A stretch of DNA of 64,000 nt from Balaenoptera acutorostrata (Eukaryota > Chordata > Mammalia > Artiodactyla > Balaenopteridae): NCBI RefSeq assembly GCF_949987535.1, contig NC_080067.1:80935985-80999984 (forward strand). The letters are read 5' to 3'. Positions 16,561 to 29,802 of this stretch are shown here, one piece after another. Position numbers and translations under genes: made by a program. The number at the start of each line of letters is the position of its first letter. Within the stretch, counting starts at the first letter, position 1. The notes under the pieces are model-generated. The model was given only the letters and a program-made list of their open reading frames with translations, had not been told where the DNA came from and ran no database searches.

Positions 16561-18010
16561 GAAGGTGGTTCAAGATGGTGGAGTAAGAAGATCCTGAACT
16601 CACCTCCTCCCATGGACACAACAAATCTACAACTACATTAAGAACAATTCCTCTGAAAAGAACCTGAGAACTAGCTGAACAGCTACTCCACAGCAAAGGA
16701 TAAAAGGGCACATGGAGATGGGTAGGAGAGTTAGAGACATAGTCTCACAAAGACTCCATCACTACTTCAGCAACCCATAACCAGGAGATCTCACAAATAC
16801 GGAACTTCTCCCTGATGCTCCACATCAGTCACCCCAACCCTTGGGACCTACACCAGAGAGATGAGCACTCACAACACCTGGCGTTGAAAACCAACAGGGC
16901 TTGGATCCAGGAAAACCATATGGATGTAGGGAATAGAGATCTGCTCTTAAATGACTTGCGTGCAGACTCACTCACCCTGGGACCCAGCACAAAAGCTACA
17001 GTCTGAAAAAAGCCTAGATCACATGTGAAGTAAATTCACTTGCTAACCTTAAAGTGTCTGCCAGAGGGGCTCTGCTGGGGCTCTCTCCGGGCATGGGGCC
17101 ACTGGCAGGCACCACTTTTACACTCTCTTTCTAACTTGCTACCGCCTGCCCCTCCCTGCACCACAGCCCCAGCCCCACCAGAGGCAGTGGGTGAATACAC
17201 CACTTCCCCATGCTTCTGCTGCAGCCTGTCCCCCCACCCTCCACTGATCCTGCAGCCACACCAGTGGTGTGGATGCACACCAAAGCCAGCGGGCACATGT
17301 AGCCCAAATAGGGGACACCACTTGAGTGTGTGCTCTCGTTGCTAGGGGGGATTGCATTTCTGGGCCCCACAGGTGTGAAACAATCAAAGACACAGTTTGA
17401 GAAACAACCAAGAACCAGAGCAAGGTTAAACAGTAAGGTTCATTTCCCAAACAGGGCCACCCCGTCAAGACTGGAAGAGATAACTGTATCACCTAACACA
17501 TAGAACACAGAGTCAAGCAAAATGAGAAAACAGGTATACGTTCCGAACGAAAGCAAAAGATAAAACCCCAAGAAAAAACCTTAATGAAACAGAGATAAGT
17601 AATTTACCTGATAAAGAACTCAAAGTAATGGTCTTAAAGATGCTCACCAAAATAGGAAAAAGAATGGATGAACACAGAACTTCAACAAAGAGACAGAAAA
17701 TATAAAAACGTACCAAAGACAAGTCAAAGAGCTGAAAAATACAATAACTGATCTGAAAAATAAACTAGAGGGGTTCAACAGCAGATAAGATGAAGCAGAA
17801 GAAAAGATCAGTAATCTGGAAGACAGGGCAGTGGAACTCGCCCTAACAGAGTTGCAATAAACAAAACAAAACACCAGCATTTTAAAAAGCAAAAATAGCC
17901 TAGGGAACCTAGGGAAAAATATTGAGAATAACATTCACATTATAGATTAGAAGAGTCCCAGAAGAGAGGGAAAAAAGGGGCAGAAAACTTATTTGAGGAA
18001 ATAATGACTG
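16561..18010 (+). mobile_element. Outer L1, 5' part (5' UTR and ORF1), split by a nested L1
   Basis: It starts GAAGGTGGTTCAAGATGGTGG (5' UTR), has a GC-rich stretch at 17050-17350, and enters ORF1 from about 17500. It breaks off in ORF1 at AATGACTG (18003-18010). The sequence resumes at 25130 with the same 8 bp and continues ORF1, so the two parts were once contiguous. Confidence 0.88.
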
Positions 18011-19000
18011 GGGGGCAGAGACAAGATGGCAGAGGAGAAGGACTTGAGCTCATCTCTTCTTACAAAAACACCAAAATCACAACTACCTGCTGAACAACCA
18101 TAGACAAAAAAAATGCTGGAACCTACCAAAAAAGATATTCTACACCCAAAGACAAAGAAGAAGCCACAATGAGAAGGCAGGAGGGGTGCAATCGCAATAA
18201 AATCAAAACCCATACCCGCTGGGCAGGTGACCCACAAACTGGAAAATAATTATACCACAGAAGTTCTCCCACATGAGTGAAAGTTCTGAGCCCCACATCA
18301 GGCTCCCCAGCCTGGAGGTCTGGCAATGGGAGGAGGAGCCCCCAGAGAATCTGGCTTTGAAGGCAAGCAAGGTTTGATCACAAGAATTCCACAGGACTGG
18401 AGGAAATAGAAACTCTACTCTTGGAGGGCACACAAAAGGTCTCATGTGACCAGGATCCAGTGAATAAAGCAGTAACCTCATAAGAGGCTGGGCCAGACCT
18501 ACTTGATGGTACTGGAGGGTCTCCTACGAAGGTGGGGTGGGGGAGGCAGCTGTGGCTCACTGTGGGGACAAAGACACTGGCGGTGGTAGTTCTGGGGAGT
18601 ACTCATTGGCATGAGCCCTCCTGGAGGGTGCCATTCTCTCATCAAGACCTGGCCCCACTCAACAGCTGGCAGGCTCCAGAGCTGGCATGCTTCAGGCCAA
18701 ACAACCAACAGGGTGGGGACACAGCCACTCCCATCAGCAGAAAGGCTGCTTAAAGCCTTCCTGAGCAAACAGCTGCCTGCAAAACACACCCCCTGACGTG
18801 GCCCTGCCCCCCAGGGGGCAAGTCCCAGCTCCACCCACCAGTGGGCAGGAACCAGTCCCTCCCACCAGGAAGCCTGCACAAGCCTTTTAGACAGCCTCAT
18901 CCACCAGGGGGCAGACAGCAGAAGTAAGAAGAACTACAACCCTGCAGCCTGCAGAAACTGCAATCAAAGAAAGTTAGGCAAAATGATACAGTAGAGGAAT

Positions 19001-19710
19001 ATGTCCCAAATGAAAGAACAAGATAAAACCCCAGAAGAACAACCAAGTGAAATGGAGAGAGACAATCTACTTGAAAAAGAATTCAGAGTAATGATAGTAA
19101 AGATGATCCAAGATTTCAGAAAAAGAATGGAGGCACAGATGGATACGATACAAGAAACGTTTAACAAAGACCTAGAAGAACTAAAGGACAAACAAAAAGA
19201 GATGAACAATACAATAACTGAAATGAAAACTACACTAGAAGGAATCAATAGCAGAATAATGGAGGCAGAAGAACAGATAAATGAGCTGGAATACAGAATG
19301 ATGGAAATCACGGCTGCGGAACAGAATAAAGAAAAAAGAATTAAAAGAAATGAGGACAGTCTAAGAGACCTCTGGGACAACATTAAACACACCAACATTC
19401 GCACTACAGGGGTACCAGAAGGAGAAGAGAGAAAGGCCCTGAGAAAGTATTTGAAGAGATAATAGCTGAAAACTTCCATAATATGGGAAAGGAAACAGTC
19501 ACCCAAGTCCAGGATGCACAGAGAGTCCCAGGCAGGATAAACCCAAAGAACATGACGATACACATGGTAATAAAACTGATAAAAATTAAAAACAAAGAAA
19601 AAATATTAAAAGCAATGAGGGAAAAGCAACAAATAACATACAAGGGAATCCCCACAAGGTTATCAGCTGATTTCTCGGCAGAAACTGCAGACCAGAAGGG
19701 AGTGGCATGA
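19001..19710 (+). pseudogene. L1 ORF1 remnant (frameshifted)
   Basis: A 153-codon frame (19001-19462) encodes the Glu/Lys-rich coiled-coil region typical of the L1 ORF1 RNA-binding chaperone and the start of its RRM (DNIKHTNIRTTGVPEGEE). It ends early at KYLKR, and the sequence continues in another frame at 19483-19710 (RINPKNMTIHMVIKL, ILKAMREKQQITYKG), the C-terminal RNA-binding part. A frameshift near 19440-19480 separates them. It acts in cis with ORF2 in active elements, and here is dead. Confidence 0.85.
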
Positions 19711-20279
19711 TATATTTAAAGTGATAAAAAGGGAAGAACATACAACCAAGAATACACTACCCAGCAAGGCTCTCATTCAGATTCGATGGAGATATCAAAA
19801 TTTTTACAGACAAGCAAAACCTAAGAGAATTCAGCACAATCAGACCAGCTTTGCAACGTATGCTAAAGGAACTTCTCTAGGCAGAAAAGAAAAGGCCACA
19901 ACTAGAAACAAGAAAATTACGAATGGAAAAGCTCACCAGTAAAGGCAAACACACAGTAAAGGTAGGAAATCATCCACACACAAATATGACCTCAAAACCA
20001 GTAATTGTGAGAGGAGGAGAGTACAAATGCAGGATATTGGAAATGCATTTGAAATTAAGCGAGCAGCTACTTAAAACAATCTTGTATATATATAGACTGC
20101 TATATCAAAACCTCATGGTAATGGCAAACCAAAAATCTACAATAGATACACATACAAAAAAGAAATAGAAATCCAAACACAACACTAAAGATAAACTTTA
20201 AATCACAAGAGAAGAGAACAAAAGAGGAAGGGAAGAAAAAAGATCTACAAAAACAAATCCAAACCAATTAACAAAATGG

Positions 20280-23200
20280 CAATAAGAACATACATATCAA
20301 CAATTACCTTAAATGTAAATGGATTAAATGCTCCAATCAAAAGACACAGTCTGGTTGAATAGATACAAAAACAAGACTAGTATATATGCTGTCTACAAGA
20401 GACCCACTTCAAAACTAGGGACACATACAGACTGAAAGTGAGGGGACGGAAAAAGGTATTCCATGCAAACAGAAATCAAAAGAAAGCTGAAGTAGCAATA
20501 CTCATGTCAGACAAAATAGACTTTAAAATAAAGACTGTAAAGACGTTAAAAATAAATAAATAAAATAAAGTCTGTCACAAGACACAAAGAAAGACACTGC
20601 ATAATGATCAAGGAATCAGTTGAAGAAGATAGAAAAGTTGTAAATAAATAGGCACCCAACGTAAGAGCACCTCAATATATAAGGCAAATGCTATCATCCA
20701 TAAGAGGAGAAATCGACAGTCACACAATAATAGTGAAGGACTTTAACACCCCACTTACATCAATGAACGGATCATCCAGACAGAAAAATCAATTAGGAAA
20801 CACAGGTCTTAAATGACACATTAGACCAGATGGTCTTAATTGATACTTATAGAGCATTCCATCCAAAAGCAGCAGACTACACATTCTTCCCAAGTGCACA
20901 GAGAACATTCTCCAGGATTCATTACATGCTGGCCACAAAGCAAGCCTCAGTAAGTTTAAGAAAACTGAAATCATATCAAGCATCTTTTCTGATCACAACA
21001 CTATGAAATTAGAAATCAACAAGAAAAAAAACTGTAAAAAACACAAACAAGTGGAGGCTAAACAATATGATACTAAACAACCAATGGATCATTGAAAAAA
21101 TCAAAGAGGAAATCAAAAACTAACTAGAGACAAGTGAAAACAAAAGCATGACAATCCAAAATCTATGGGATGCACCAAAAGAGTTCTAAGAGAGAAATTT
21201 ATAGTAATACAATCTTACCTCAGGAAACAAAAAACATCTCAAATAAACGACCTAACTTTACACCTAAAGCAACTACAGAAAGATGAACAAAACCCAAAAT
21301 TAGTAGAAGTAAAGAAATCACAAAGATCAGAGCAGAAACAAATGAAACAGAGATGAAGAAAACAATAGAAAAGATGAATGAAATTAAAATCCCGTTCTTT
21401 GAAAAGATAAACAAAACAGATAAACCTTTAGAAAGACTCATCAAGAAAAAGGGAGAGGGCTCAAATCAATAAACTTAGAAATGAAAAAAGAAGAAATTAC
21501 AATGGATACCACAGAAATACAAATGACCACAGGAGACTACTACAAGCAACTATATGCCAATAAAATGGACAACCTAGATGAAATGGACAAATTCTTAAAA
21601 AGGTACACTCTCCGAAGACTGAACCAGGAAGAAATAGAAAATATGAACAGACAAATCACAAGTACTGAAATTGAAACTGTGATTAAAAAACTCCCAGCAG
21701 GGACTGCCCTGGTGGCAGAGTGGTTAAGAATCCACCTGCCAATGCAAGGGACACAGGTTCAATCCCTGGTCCAGGAAGATCCCACATGCTGCAGAGCAAC
21801 TAAGCTTGTGCACCACAACTACTGAGCCTGCACTCTAGACCCGGGAGCTACAACTACTGAGCCCACGTGCCACAACTACTGAAGCCCGCATGCCTAGAGC
21901 CCGTGCTCTGCAACAAAAGAAGCCACTGCAATGAGAAGCCCGTGCACCGCAACAAAGAGTAGCCCCCACTTGCCGCAACTACAGAAAGCCCGCGCACAGT
22001 GACAAAGACCCAATGCAGCCAAAAATAAATATTTATTTATTTTAAATAAACAAACAAACAAACAAACAGAAAAACCTCCCAATGAACAAAAGTCCACGAC
22101 GACATGGCTTCACAGTAGAATTCTATCAAATTTAAAGAAGACTTAACACCTCTCCTTCTGAAACTCTTCCAAAAAATTGCAGAGGAAGGAACACTCCCAA
22201 GTGCATTCTATGAGGCCGCAATCACCCTGATACCAAAATCAGACAAAGATACCACAAAAAAAGAAAATTACAGGCCAATATCACTGAAGGACATATATGC
22301 AAAACTCCTCAACAAAATACTAGCAAACTAAATCCAACAATACATTAAAAGGATCATACGCCATGATCATGTAGGATTTATCCCAGGGATGCAAAGATTT
22401 TTCGGTATCCATAAGTCAATCAGCATGATATACCACATCAACAAATCGAAGAATAAAAATCACACGATCATTTCAATAGATGCAGAAAAAGCTTTTTAAC
22501 AAAACTGAACACCCATTTATGATAAAAACTCTCCAAAAAGTGGGCATAGAGGGAACATACCTCAACATAATAAAGGCCATATATGACAAACCTACAGCTA
22601 TCATACTCAGTGGTGAAAAGGTGAAAGCATCTCTCTAAGATCAGGAATGAGACAACGATGTCCACTCTTGCCACTTTCTTCTCTGGCAATCAGAGAAGAA
22701 AAAGAAATAAAAGGAATCCAAATTGGAAAAGAAGAAATAAAATACTCACTGTTTGCAGATGGCATGATACTATACATAGAAAATCCTAAAGATGCTACCA
22801 GAAAACTATTAGAGCTCATCAGTAAATTTGGTAAAGTTGCAGGATACAAAATGAATACACAGAAGTCTCTTGCATCTCTATACACTAACAACAGAAGATC
22901 AGAAAGAGAAATTAAGGAAACAATCCCATTTGCCAGCACATCAAAAAGAATAAAATACCCAGGAATAAACCTACCTGAGGAGACAAAAGACCTCAACTCT
23001 GAAAACTATAAGACACTGATGAAAGAAATCAGAGATGACACAAACAGATGGAAAGATATACTGTGTTCTTGGATTGGAAGACTCAATATTGTCAAAATGA
23101 TATATTACCCAAGGCAATCTACAGATTCAATGCAACCCCTATCAAACTACCAATGGCATTTTTCACAGAACTAGAACAGAAAAAATTTTAATTTGTATGG

Positions 23201-24450
23201 AGACACAGAAGACCCCAAATAGCCAAAGGAATCTTGAGAAAGAAAAACAGAGATGGAGGAATCAGGCTCCCTGACTTCAGATTATACTACAAAGCTACAG
23301 TCATCAAAACACTATGGTACTGGCACAAAAACAAAAATATAAATCAGTGGAACAGGATAGAAAGCCCAGAAATAAACCCATACACCTATGGTTAATTAAT
23401 CTATGACAAAGGAGGCAAGACTATACAATGGAGAAAACACAGTCTCTTCAATAAGTGGTGCTGGGAAAACTGGACAGCTATGTAAAAGAATATTAGAACA
23501 TTCTTTAACACCATATAAAAAAATAAACTCAAAATGGATTAAACACCTAAATGTAAGACCAGATACTATAAAACTCTTAGAGGAGTACATAGGCAGGACA
23601 TTCTTTGAAATAAACTGCAGCAATATCTTTTTCAAACCGTTTCCTAGAGTAATGGAAATAAAATAAAAAATAAACAAATGGGACCTAATTAAACTTAAAA
23701 ACTTTTGCACAGCAAAGGAAACCATAAACAAAACAAAAAGACAACCCACAGAATGGGAGAAAATATTTGCAAACGATGAGACTGGCAGTGAATTAATCTC
23801 CAAAATTTACAAACAGCTCATGCAGCTCAATATCAAAAAAACAAACAATCCAATCAAAAAATGGGCAGAAGACCTAAACAGACATTTCTCCAAAGAAGAC
23901 AGGCATACAGATGGCCAAGAGGCACATGAAAAGATGCTCAACATCGCTAATTATTAGAGAAATGTAAATCAAAACTACAATGAGGTACCACCCACATCAG
24001 TCAGAATGGCCATCATCAAAAAGTTTACAAACAATAAATGCTGGACAGGGACTGCAGAAAAGGAAACCCTCCTACACTGTTGGTGGGAACACAAACTGGT
24101 ACTGCCACTATGGAGAACAGTATGGATGTTCCTTAAAAAACTAAAAATAGAGCTACTATATGATCCAACAATCCCACTCCTGGGCAGATAACTGGAAAAA
24201 ACCATGGTTCAAAAGGATACATGCACCCCAATGTTCACTGCCGTGCTGGTCAAAATATCCCAAGACATGGAAGCAACCTAAATGCCCATCAACACATGAC
24301 TGGATAAAGAAGATGTGGTATATAAATACAATGGAATATTAATCAGCCATTAAAAAGAATGAAATAATGCCATTTGCAGCAACATGGATGGACCTGGAGA
24401 TTATCACACTAAGTGAAGTAAGTTAGAGAAAGACAAATATCATATGATAT
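20280..24450 (+). pseudogene. L1 ORF2 remnant (endonuclease/reverse transcriptase)
   Basis: It starts near ATGGCAATAAGAACATACAT with the APE-type endonuclease opening (TTACCTTAAATGTAAATGGATTAAATGC). The longest surviving frame, 22647-23174, spans the reverse-transcriptase palm. The catalytic FADD motif reads FADG ([16 protein letters not shown]), so a metal-binding Asp is lost. A SINE interrupts the sequence at 21700-22068. Many stops and indels are present. Confidence 0.85.
21700..22068 (+). mobile_element. CHR-type SINE, full length
   Basis: It starts GGGACTGCCCTGGTGGCAGAG, contains the repeated CAACTACTGAGCC units of the tail region, and ends in TTTAAATAAACAAACAAAC. An imperfect duplication, AAAAACTCCCA/AAAAACCTCCCA, flanks it. 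Confidence 0.9.
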
Positions 24451-24630
24451 CCCTTATATGCGGAATCTAAAAAGAAATGACACAAATGAACTTATTTACA
24501 AAACAGAAATAGACTCCTAGACTTAAAAAACAAACTTATGGTTACCAAAGGGAAAGGTGGTGGGGGCAGGGAGGGATAATTGGGAGTTTGGAATTGACAT
24601 ATACACACTACTATATTTAAAATAGATAAC

Positions 24631-24925
24631 TGGGCTTCCCTGGTGGCGCAGTGGTTGAGAGTCTGCCTGCCAATGCAGGGGACATGGGTTCGAGCCCTGG
24701 TCTGGGAGGATCCCACATGCCACGGAGCGATTGGGCCCGTGAGCCGCAATTACTGAGCCTGCGCGTCTGGAGCCTGTGCTCCACAACAAGAGAGGCCTTG
24801 ATGGTGAGAGGCCCGTGCACCGTGATGAGGAGTGGCCCCCACTTGCCGCAGCTAGAGAAAGCCCTTGCACAGAAACGAAGACCCAACACAGCCATAAATA
24901 AATAAATAAAAATTAAAAAAAAAAA
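24631..24925 (+). mobile_element. CHR-2-like SINE, young and well preserved
   Basis: It starts TGGGCTTCCCTGGTGGCGCAG, then GGGTTCGAGCCCTGGTCTGGG (B box), and GAGCCTGCGCGTCTGGAGCC. This form is typical of cetacean genomes. The duplication AGATAAC lies at 24624-24630 and 24926-24932. It sits in the 3' UTR of the nested L1. Confidence 0.93.
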
Positions 24926-25129
24926 AGATAACCAACAAGGTCCTACTGTATAGCACAGGGAACTATGCTCAGTATTCTGTAATAACCTAAATGGGAAAAG
25001 AATTTGAAAAAGAATAGATACATGTATATGTATAACTGAATCACTATGCTGCACACCTGAAACTAACACAACATTGTTAATCAACTATAATATTAAAAAA
25101 AAAGGAACACAATTTAAAAAAAAAAAAAG

Positions 25130-28100
25130 AATGACTGAAAATTTCCTGAAGATTCAGGAGGTCCAGAATGTTCCAAAGAAGATGAACCCAAAGAAACCTA
25201 AACCAAGACACATAATTAAAATGTCAAAAGTTGAAGACAAGGCGAGACTCTTAAAAGTGGCAAGAGAAAAACAACTTGTTATACACAAGAGAATCCCCCC
25301 CCATAAGACTATCAGCAGACTTCTCAGCAAAAACGTTGCAGCCCAGAAGGAAGTGGCATGATATATTCAAAGTGCTCAAAGGAAAACACTTCCAACCAAG
25401 AATTCTCTAGACCAGATGAACCTAATAAATACATAGAGAACATTCCATCCAAAAGCAGAATACACATTCTTCTCAAGTGTATATGGAACATTCTCCAAGA
25501 TATATCATATGCTAGACCACAAAACAAGTCTCAACAAATTTAAGACTGAAATCATATCAAGTATCTTTCTGACCACAATGGCATGAAACTGGAAATACAG
25601 AAAGAAAACAAGAAAAATCTCAAATACGTGAAGATTAAACAATATGCTATTGAACAACCTGTGGGTCAATGAAGAAATCAAAGGAGAAATTTCGAAAAAA
25701 AACCCTTAAGACAAATGAAAATCAAAACAAAACATACCAAAATCTACTGGATGCCACAAAAGCAGTTATAAAAGGGAAGTTTATAATGATACAGGCCTAC
25801 CTCAAGAAATAAGAAAAATCTCAAATAAACGACCTAACTTTATATCCAAACAAAGCAGAAAAAGAACAAATGAAGCCCAAAGTTAATAGAAAGAAGGAAA
25901 TAATAAAGATTGGAGTGGAAATAAATGAAATAGAGACTATTAAAAAGACAATTTAAAAAATAATGAAACTAAGAGCTGGGTCTTTGAAAAGATAAAATTG
26001 ATAAACCTTTAGCTAGAGTCACCAAGAAAAAAAGAGAGCACTCAAATAAATAAAATCAGAAATGAAAGAGAACATACACCAGATACCAAAGAAATACAAA
26101 GGCTCATAAGAGATTACTATGAACAACTATACATCAACAAATTAAATAACCTGGAAGAAATAGGTAAGTTCCTAGAAACATACACTCTTCTAAGACTGAA
26201 TCATGAATAGAAAATATGAATAAACCGATTACTAGTAAGGAGAATGAATCAGTAATAAACAAACAAAAACAACAAGAAAAAACAACTCACAACAAAAGTC
26301 CAGGACCAGATGGCTTCATTGTTGAATTTTACCAAACATTCAAAAAAGATTTAATACCTATCCTCCTCAAACTCTTCCAAAAAATTAAAGAGGAGGGAAT
26401 GTTCCCAAACTCATTTTACAAGGCCAGCATTACACTGATACCAAAACCATATAAGGACACAACAAAAAAAGTACAGGCCAATATTGCTGATGAATTTAGA
26501 GGCACAACTTTTCAACAAAATATTAGCAAACCAAATTCAACAATACATTACAAGGACAATAAACTATGATCAAGTGGGATTTATCCCAGGCAATACAAAG
26601 ATGGTTCAACATCCACAAATCAATGTGATACATACACCACATTAACAAAACGAAGGATAAAAATCGTATGATCATCTCAATAGGTACCGAAAAAGCATTT
26701 GACAAAATTCAACAACCATTTATGATAAAGACTGAACAAAGGGTAGAGATGGAATGTACCTCAAGATAATAAAGGCCATATATGACAGGCCCACAGCTAA
26801 TCATCATACTCAATGGCGAAAAGCTGAAAGCTATTTCCTTAAGATTAGAAACATAACAAAGATGCCCATTCTTGCCATTTTTACTCAACATAATATTGGA
26901 AGTCCTAGCCAGAGCAATTAGGCAGGAATAAGAAATAAAAGGCATCCATACTGGAAAGGAAGAAGTAACTAAGTGGGCAACAACATGATTTTACATTTAG
27001 AAAACCATAAAGAGTTCACCAAAAAATTGTTAGAAGTAATAAACAAATTCAGTAAAGTTGCAAGGTACAAAATCAATATACAAAAATCTGTTGTGCTTTT
27101 ATACACTAACAACAAACCATCAGAAAGGGAAATTAAGAAAACAATGCCATACACAATTGCCTCAAAAAGAACAAAATACCTAAGAATAAATTTAACCAAG
27201 GAGGTCAAAGACCCGTACACTAAAAACTATAAGACACTGATGAACAAAATTGAGATGACACAAATAAATGAAGATACTCCATGATCATATATTGGAAGAA
27301 TTAATACTGTAAAAATGTCCATACTATCCAAAACAATCTGCAGATTCAATGCAATCCCTATCAAAATTCCAAAGACACAAATTTCCAAAGAAATAGAACA
27401 AACAACCCTAAAATTTCTTTGGTACCACAAAAGATCCCAAATAGCCAAAGCAATCTTGAGAAAGAAAAATAAAGCTGGAGGTATCACACACCCTGACTTC
27501 AAACTATAAACAGAATGGTACTGGCATAAAAACAAACAAATAGATCAATGGAACAGAATAGAGAATAAACCCTAAAAATAAAGCCAAGCACGTATGTTCA
27601 ATTAATTTATGACAAAGGAGCCAAGAATATACAATGGGAAAGGATGGTCTCTTCAATAAAATAGTGTTCGTAAAACTGGACAGCCACATGCAAAAGAATG
27701 AAACTGGACCACTATATTACACCATACACAAAAATTAACTCAAAATGGATTAGACTTGAATGTAAGACCTGAAACCATAAAATTCCTAAAATAAAACATA
27801 GGTAGTAAGCTCCTTGACATCACTCTTAGTGATATTTCTTTGGATCTAACTTCAAAGGCAATGGCAACAAAAGCAAAAATAAACAAATGAGACCACATCA
27901 AACTAAAAAGCTTCCACACAGCAAGGAAGCCATTAGTAACAAAAAAAGGTAACCTTCTGAACTGCAGAAGATATTTGCAAATTGTATGTCCAAAAAGGGG
28001 TTAGTGTCCAAAACATGTAAAGAACCCACACAGCTCAATAACAAAAAAAAAGATCTGATTAAAAAATGGGCAGAAGATCTGAATAGACATTTTTCCAAAG

Positions 28101-29425
28101 AAGACATATCGATACAAATGGCCAACAGGCATATGAAAAGATGCTCAATATCACTAATCATCAGGGAAATGCACATCAAAACCACAATGTGATATCACTT
28201 CACACCTTTCAGAATGGCTATTATCAAAAGAGCAAGAAATAGTAAGTACAAGGACTTCCCCAGTGGTCCAATGGTAAAGAATCTGCCTTCCAATGCAGGG
28301 GATGCGGATTCGATGCCTGGTCGGGGAACTAAGATCCCATATGCCACGGGGCAACTAAGCCCATGTGCCACAACTACTGAGCCCGTGTGCTGCAAACTAC
28401 AGAGCCCACGTGCTCTGGAGCCCGTGAGCAACAACTAGGGAGAAAACCCACATGCCACAACTAGAGAGAAGCCCACATGCTGCAATGAAAGATCTCACAT
28501 GCCACAATGAAGATCCCACATGCCACAACTAAGACCCGATGCAGCCAAGAATAAAATTAATTAATTAATTAATTTTAAAAAAAGAAATAATAAGTGTTGG
28601 TGAGGATGTGAAGAAAATGGAACCCTTGTGCACTGATGGAGAAAATGTTAATTGGTGCAGCCACTGTGGAAAACAGTATGGAGGTTCCTCGAAAAATTAA
28701 AAACAGAACTCCCACGTGATCCAGCAATTCCACATCTGGATATTTATCTGAAAAAAATGAAAACACTATCTTGAAAAGATATCTGCACCCCCATGTTCAC
28801 TACAGCATTATTTACAATAGCCAAGATATGGAAACAACCTAAATTGCAAAACAACCATGAATGAACAAGTGGATAAAGAAAATGTGGTACACACACACAC
28901 ACAAAATGGAATATTATTCAGCCATGATAATTGTAAAACACTGACATTTGCTCAACGTAGATGGACTTTAAGGGCATTATGTTAAGTGAAATAAGTGAGA
29001 CGGAGAAAGACAAATACTTCATGATCTCATTTATATGTGGAATCTTACAAAAACAAACAAACAAAAAGACAAGTCATAGATACAGAGAACAGACTGGTGG
29101 TTGCTAGAGGCAGAGAGTAGTGGGTAGGCAAAATGGGTGAAGGGATTCAAAAGGTACAAACTTACAGTTATAAAATAAGTAAGTCATGGGGATGTAATAC
29201 ACAGCATGGTGACTATAGTTAATTATACTGTATTGCATATTTGAAGGTTACTGAGAGATCTTAAAAGTTCTCAGCACAAGAAAAAAAATTTGTAACTATG
29301 AACACAGACGTGTTAACTAGACTTGCTGTGGCAATCATTACACAATATATACAAATAGGTCACTACGTTGTACACCTGAAACTAATATAATTTTATATAT
29401 CAATTATATCTCAATAAAAAAATCA
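25130..29425 (+). mobile_element. Outer L1, 3' part
   Basis: It resumes ORF1 (AATGACTGAAAATTTCCTGAAG) and then jumps at about 25410 to the ORF2 endonuclease region, so a deletion is present. It continues through reverse transcriptase to a 3' end, CAATTATATCTCAATAAAAA. It is interrupted by a SINE at 28248-28581. All frames are broken. Confidence 0.88.
28248..28581 (+). mobile_element. CHR-type SINE
   Basis: It starts near AAGGACTTCCCCAGTGGTCC, with several tail repeats of the CCACAACTA type and a TTAATTAATTAATT 3' end. The duplication AAGAAATA(G/A)TAAGT lies at 28234-28247 and 28582-28595. Confidence 0.92.
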
Positions 29426-29467
29426 ACAGAAGAATATATACCAAAGTGTTTTCTTAAAGTTTTCATA

Positions 29468-29802
29468 GGACTTCCCTGGTGGTGCAGTGGTTAAGAATCC
29501 ACCTGCCAATGCAGGGGACATGGGTTCGAGCCATGGTCCAGGAAGATCCCAAGTGCGTGGAGCAACTAAGCCCACGTGCCACAACTATTGATGCTGCACT
29601 CTAGAGCCCGTGAGCCACAACTACTGAGCCCGTGTGCCACAACTACTGAAGCCCGCGTGCCTAGAACCTGTGCTCTGCAACAAAGGGAAGCCCCCACTCG
29701 CCACAACTAGAGAAAGCCTATGCACAGCAATGAAGACCCAACACGAAGACCCAACGCAGCCAAAAATAAATTAATTTTAAAAAAAGGTGACTTTAAAAAA
29801 AA
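29468..29802 (+). mobile_element. CHR-type SINE
   Basis: It starts GGACTTCCCTGGTGGTGCAG and ends AACGCAGCCAAAAATAAATTAATTTTAAAAAAAGG. Possible imperfect duplication: TTTTCATA on the left, GTCTCATA on the right. Confidence 0.88.

Larger units (their letters stand above)
18011..25129 (+). mobile_element. Nested, nearly full-length L1 inserted in the outer L1
   Basis: The 5' UTR starts GGGGGCAGAGACAAGATGGCAG. ORF1 is at about 18980-19720, ORF2 at about 20280-24450, and the 3' UTR ends at the poly-A near 25129. The target-site duplication AATGACTG lies at 18003-18010 and 25130-25137. After removing two inserted SINEs (21700-22068 and 24631-24925) the element is about 6.45 kb, the expected full length. 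Both ORFs are broken, so it cannot mobilise itself. Confidence 0.92.

Noticed and set aside
17036..17492. Overlapping open frames on both strands in a GC-rich patch
   Set aside because: They lie in an L1 5' UTR, where GC richness gives long chance frames; no domain is recognisable.
18499..18900. 133-codon minus-strand frame
   Set aside because: It lies wholly within the nested L1 5' UTR and has no recognisable motif.
19001..19462. 153-codon coiled-coil protein as a host gene
   Set aside because: The sequence and context are L1 ORF1, and the frame is truncated by a frameshift.
22647..23174. 175-codon frame as an active reverse transcriptase
   Set aside because: It is an isolated piece of L1 ORF2 with FADG in place of FADD and broken sequence on both sides.
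24631..24925. tRNA gene suggested by the A/B-box-like head
   Set aside because: It is the tRNA-derived head of a SINE with a target-site duplication and poly-A tail; there is no intact cloverleaf or separate gene.
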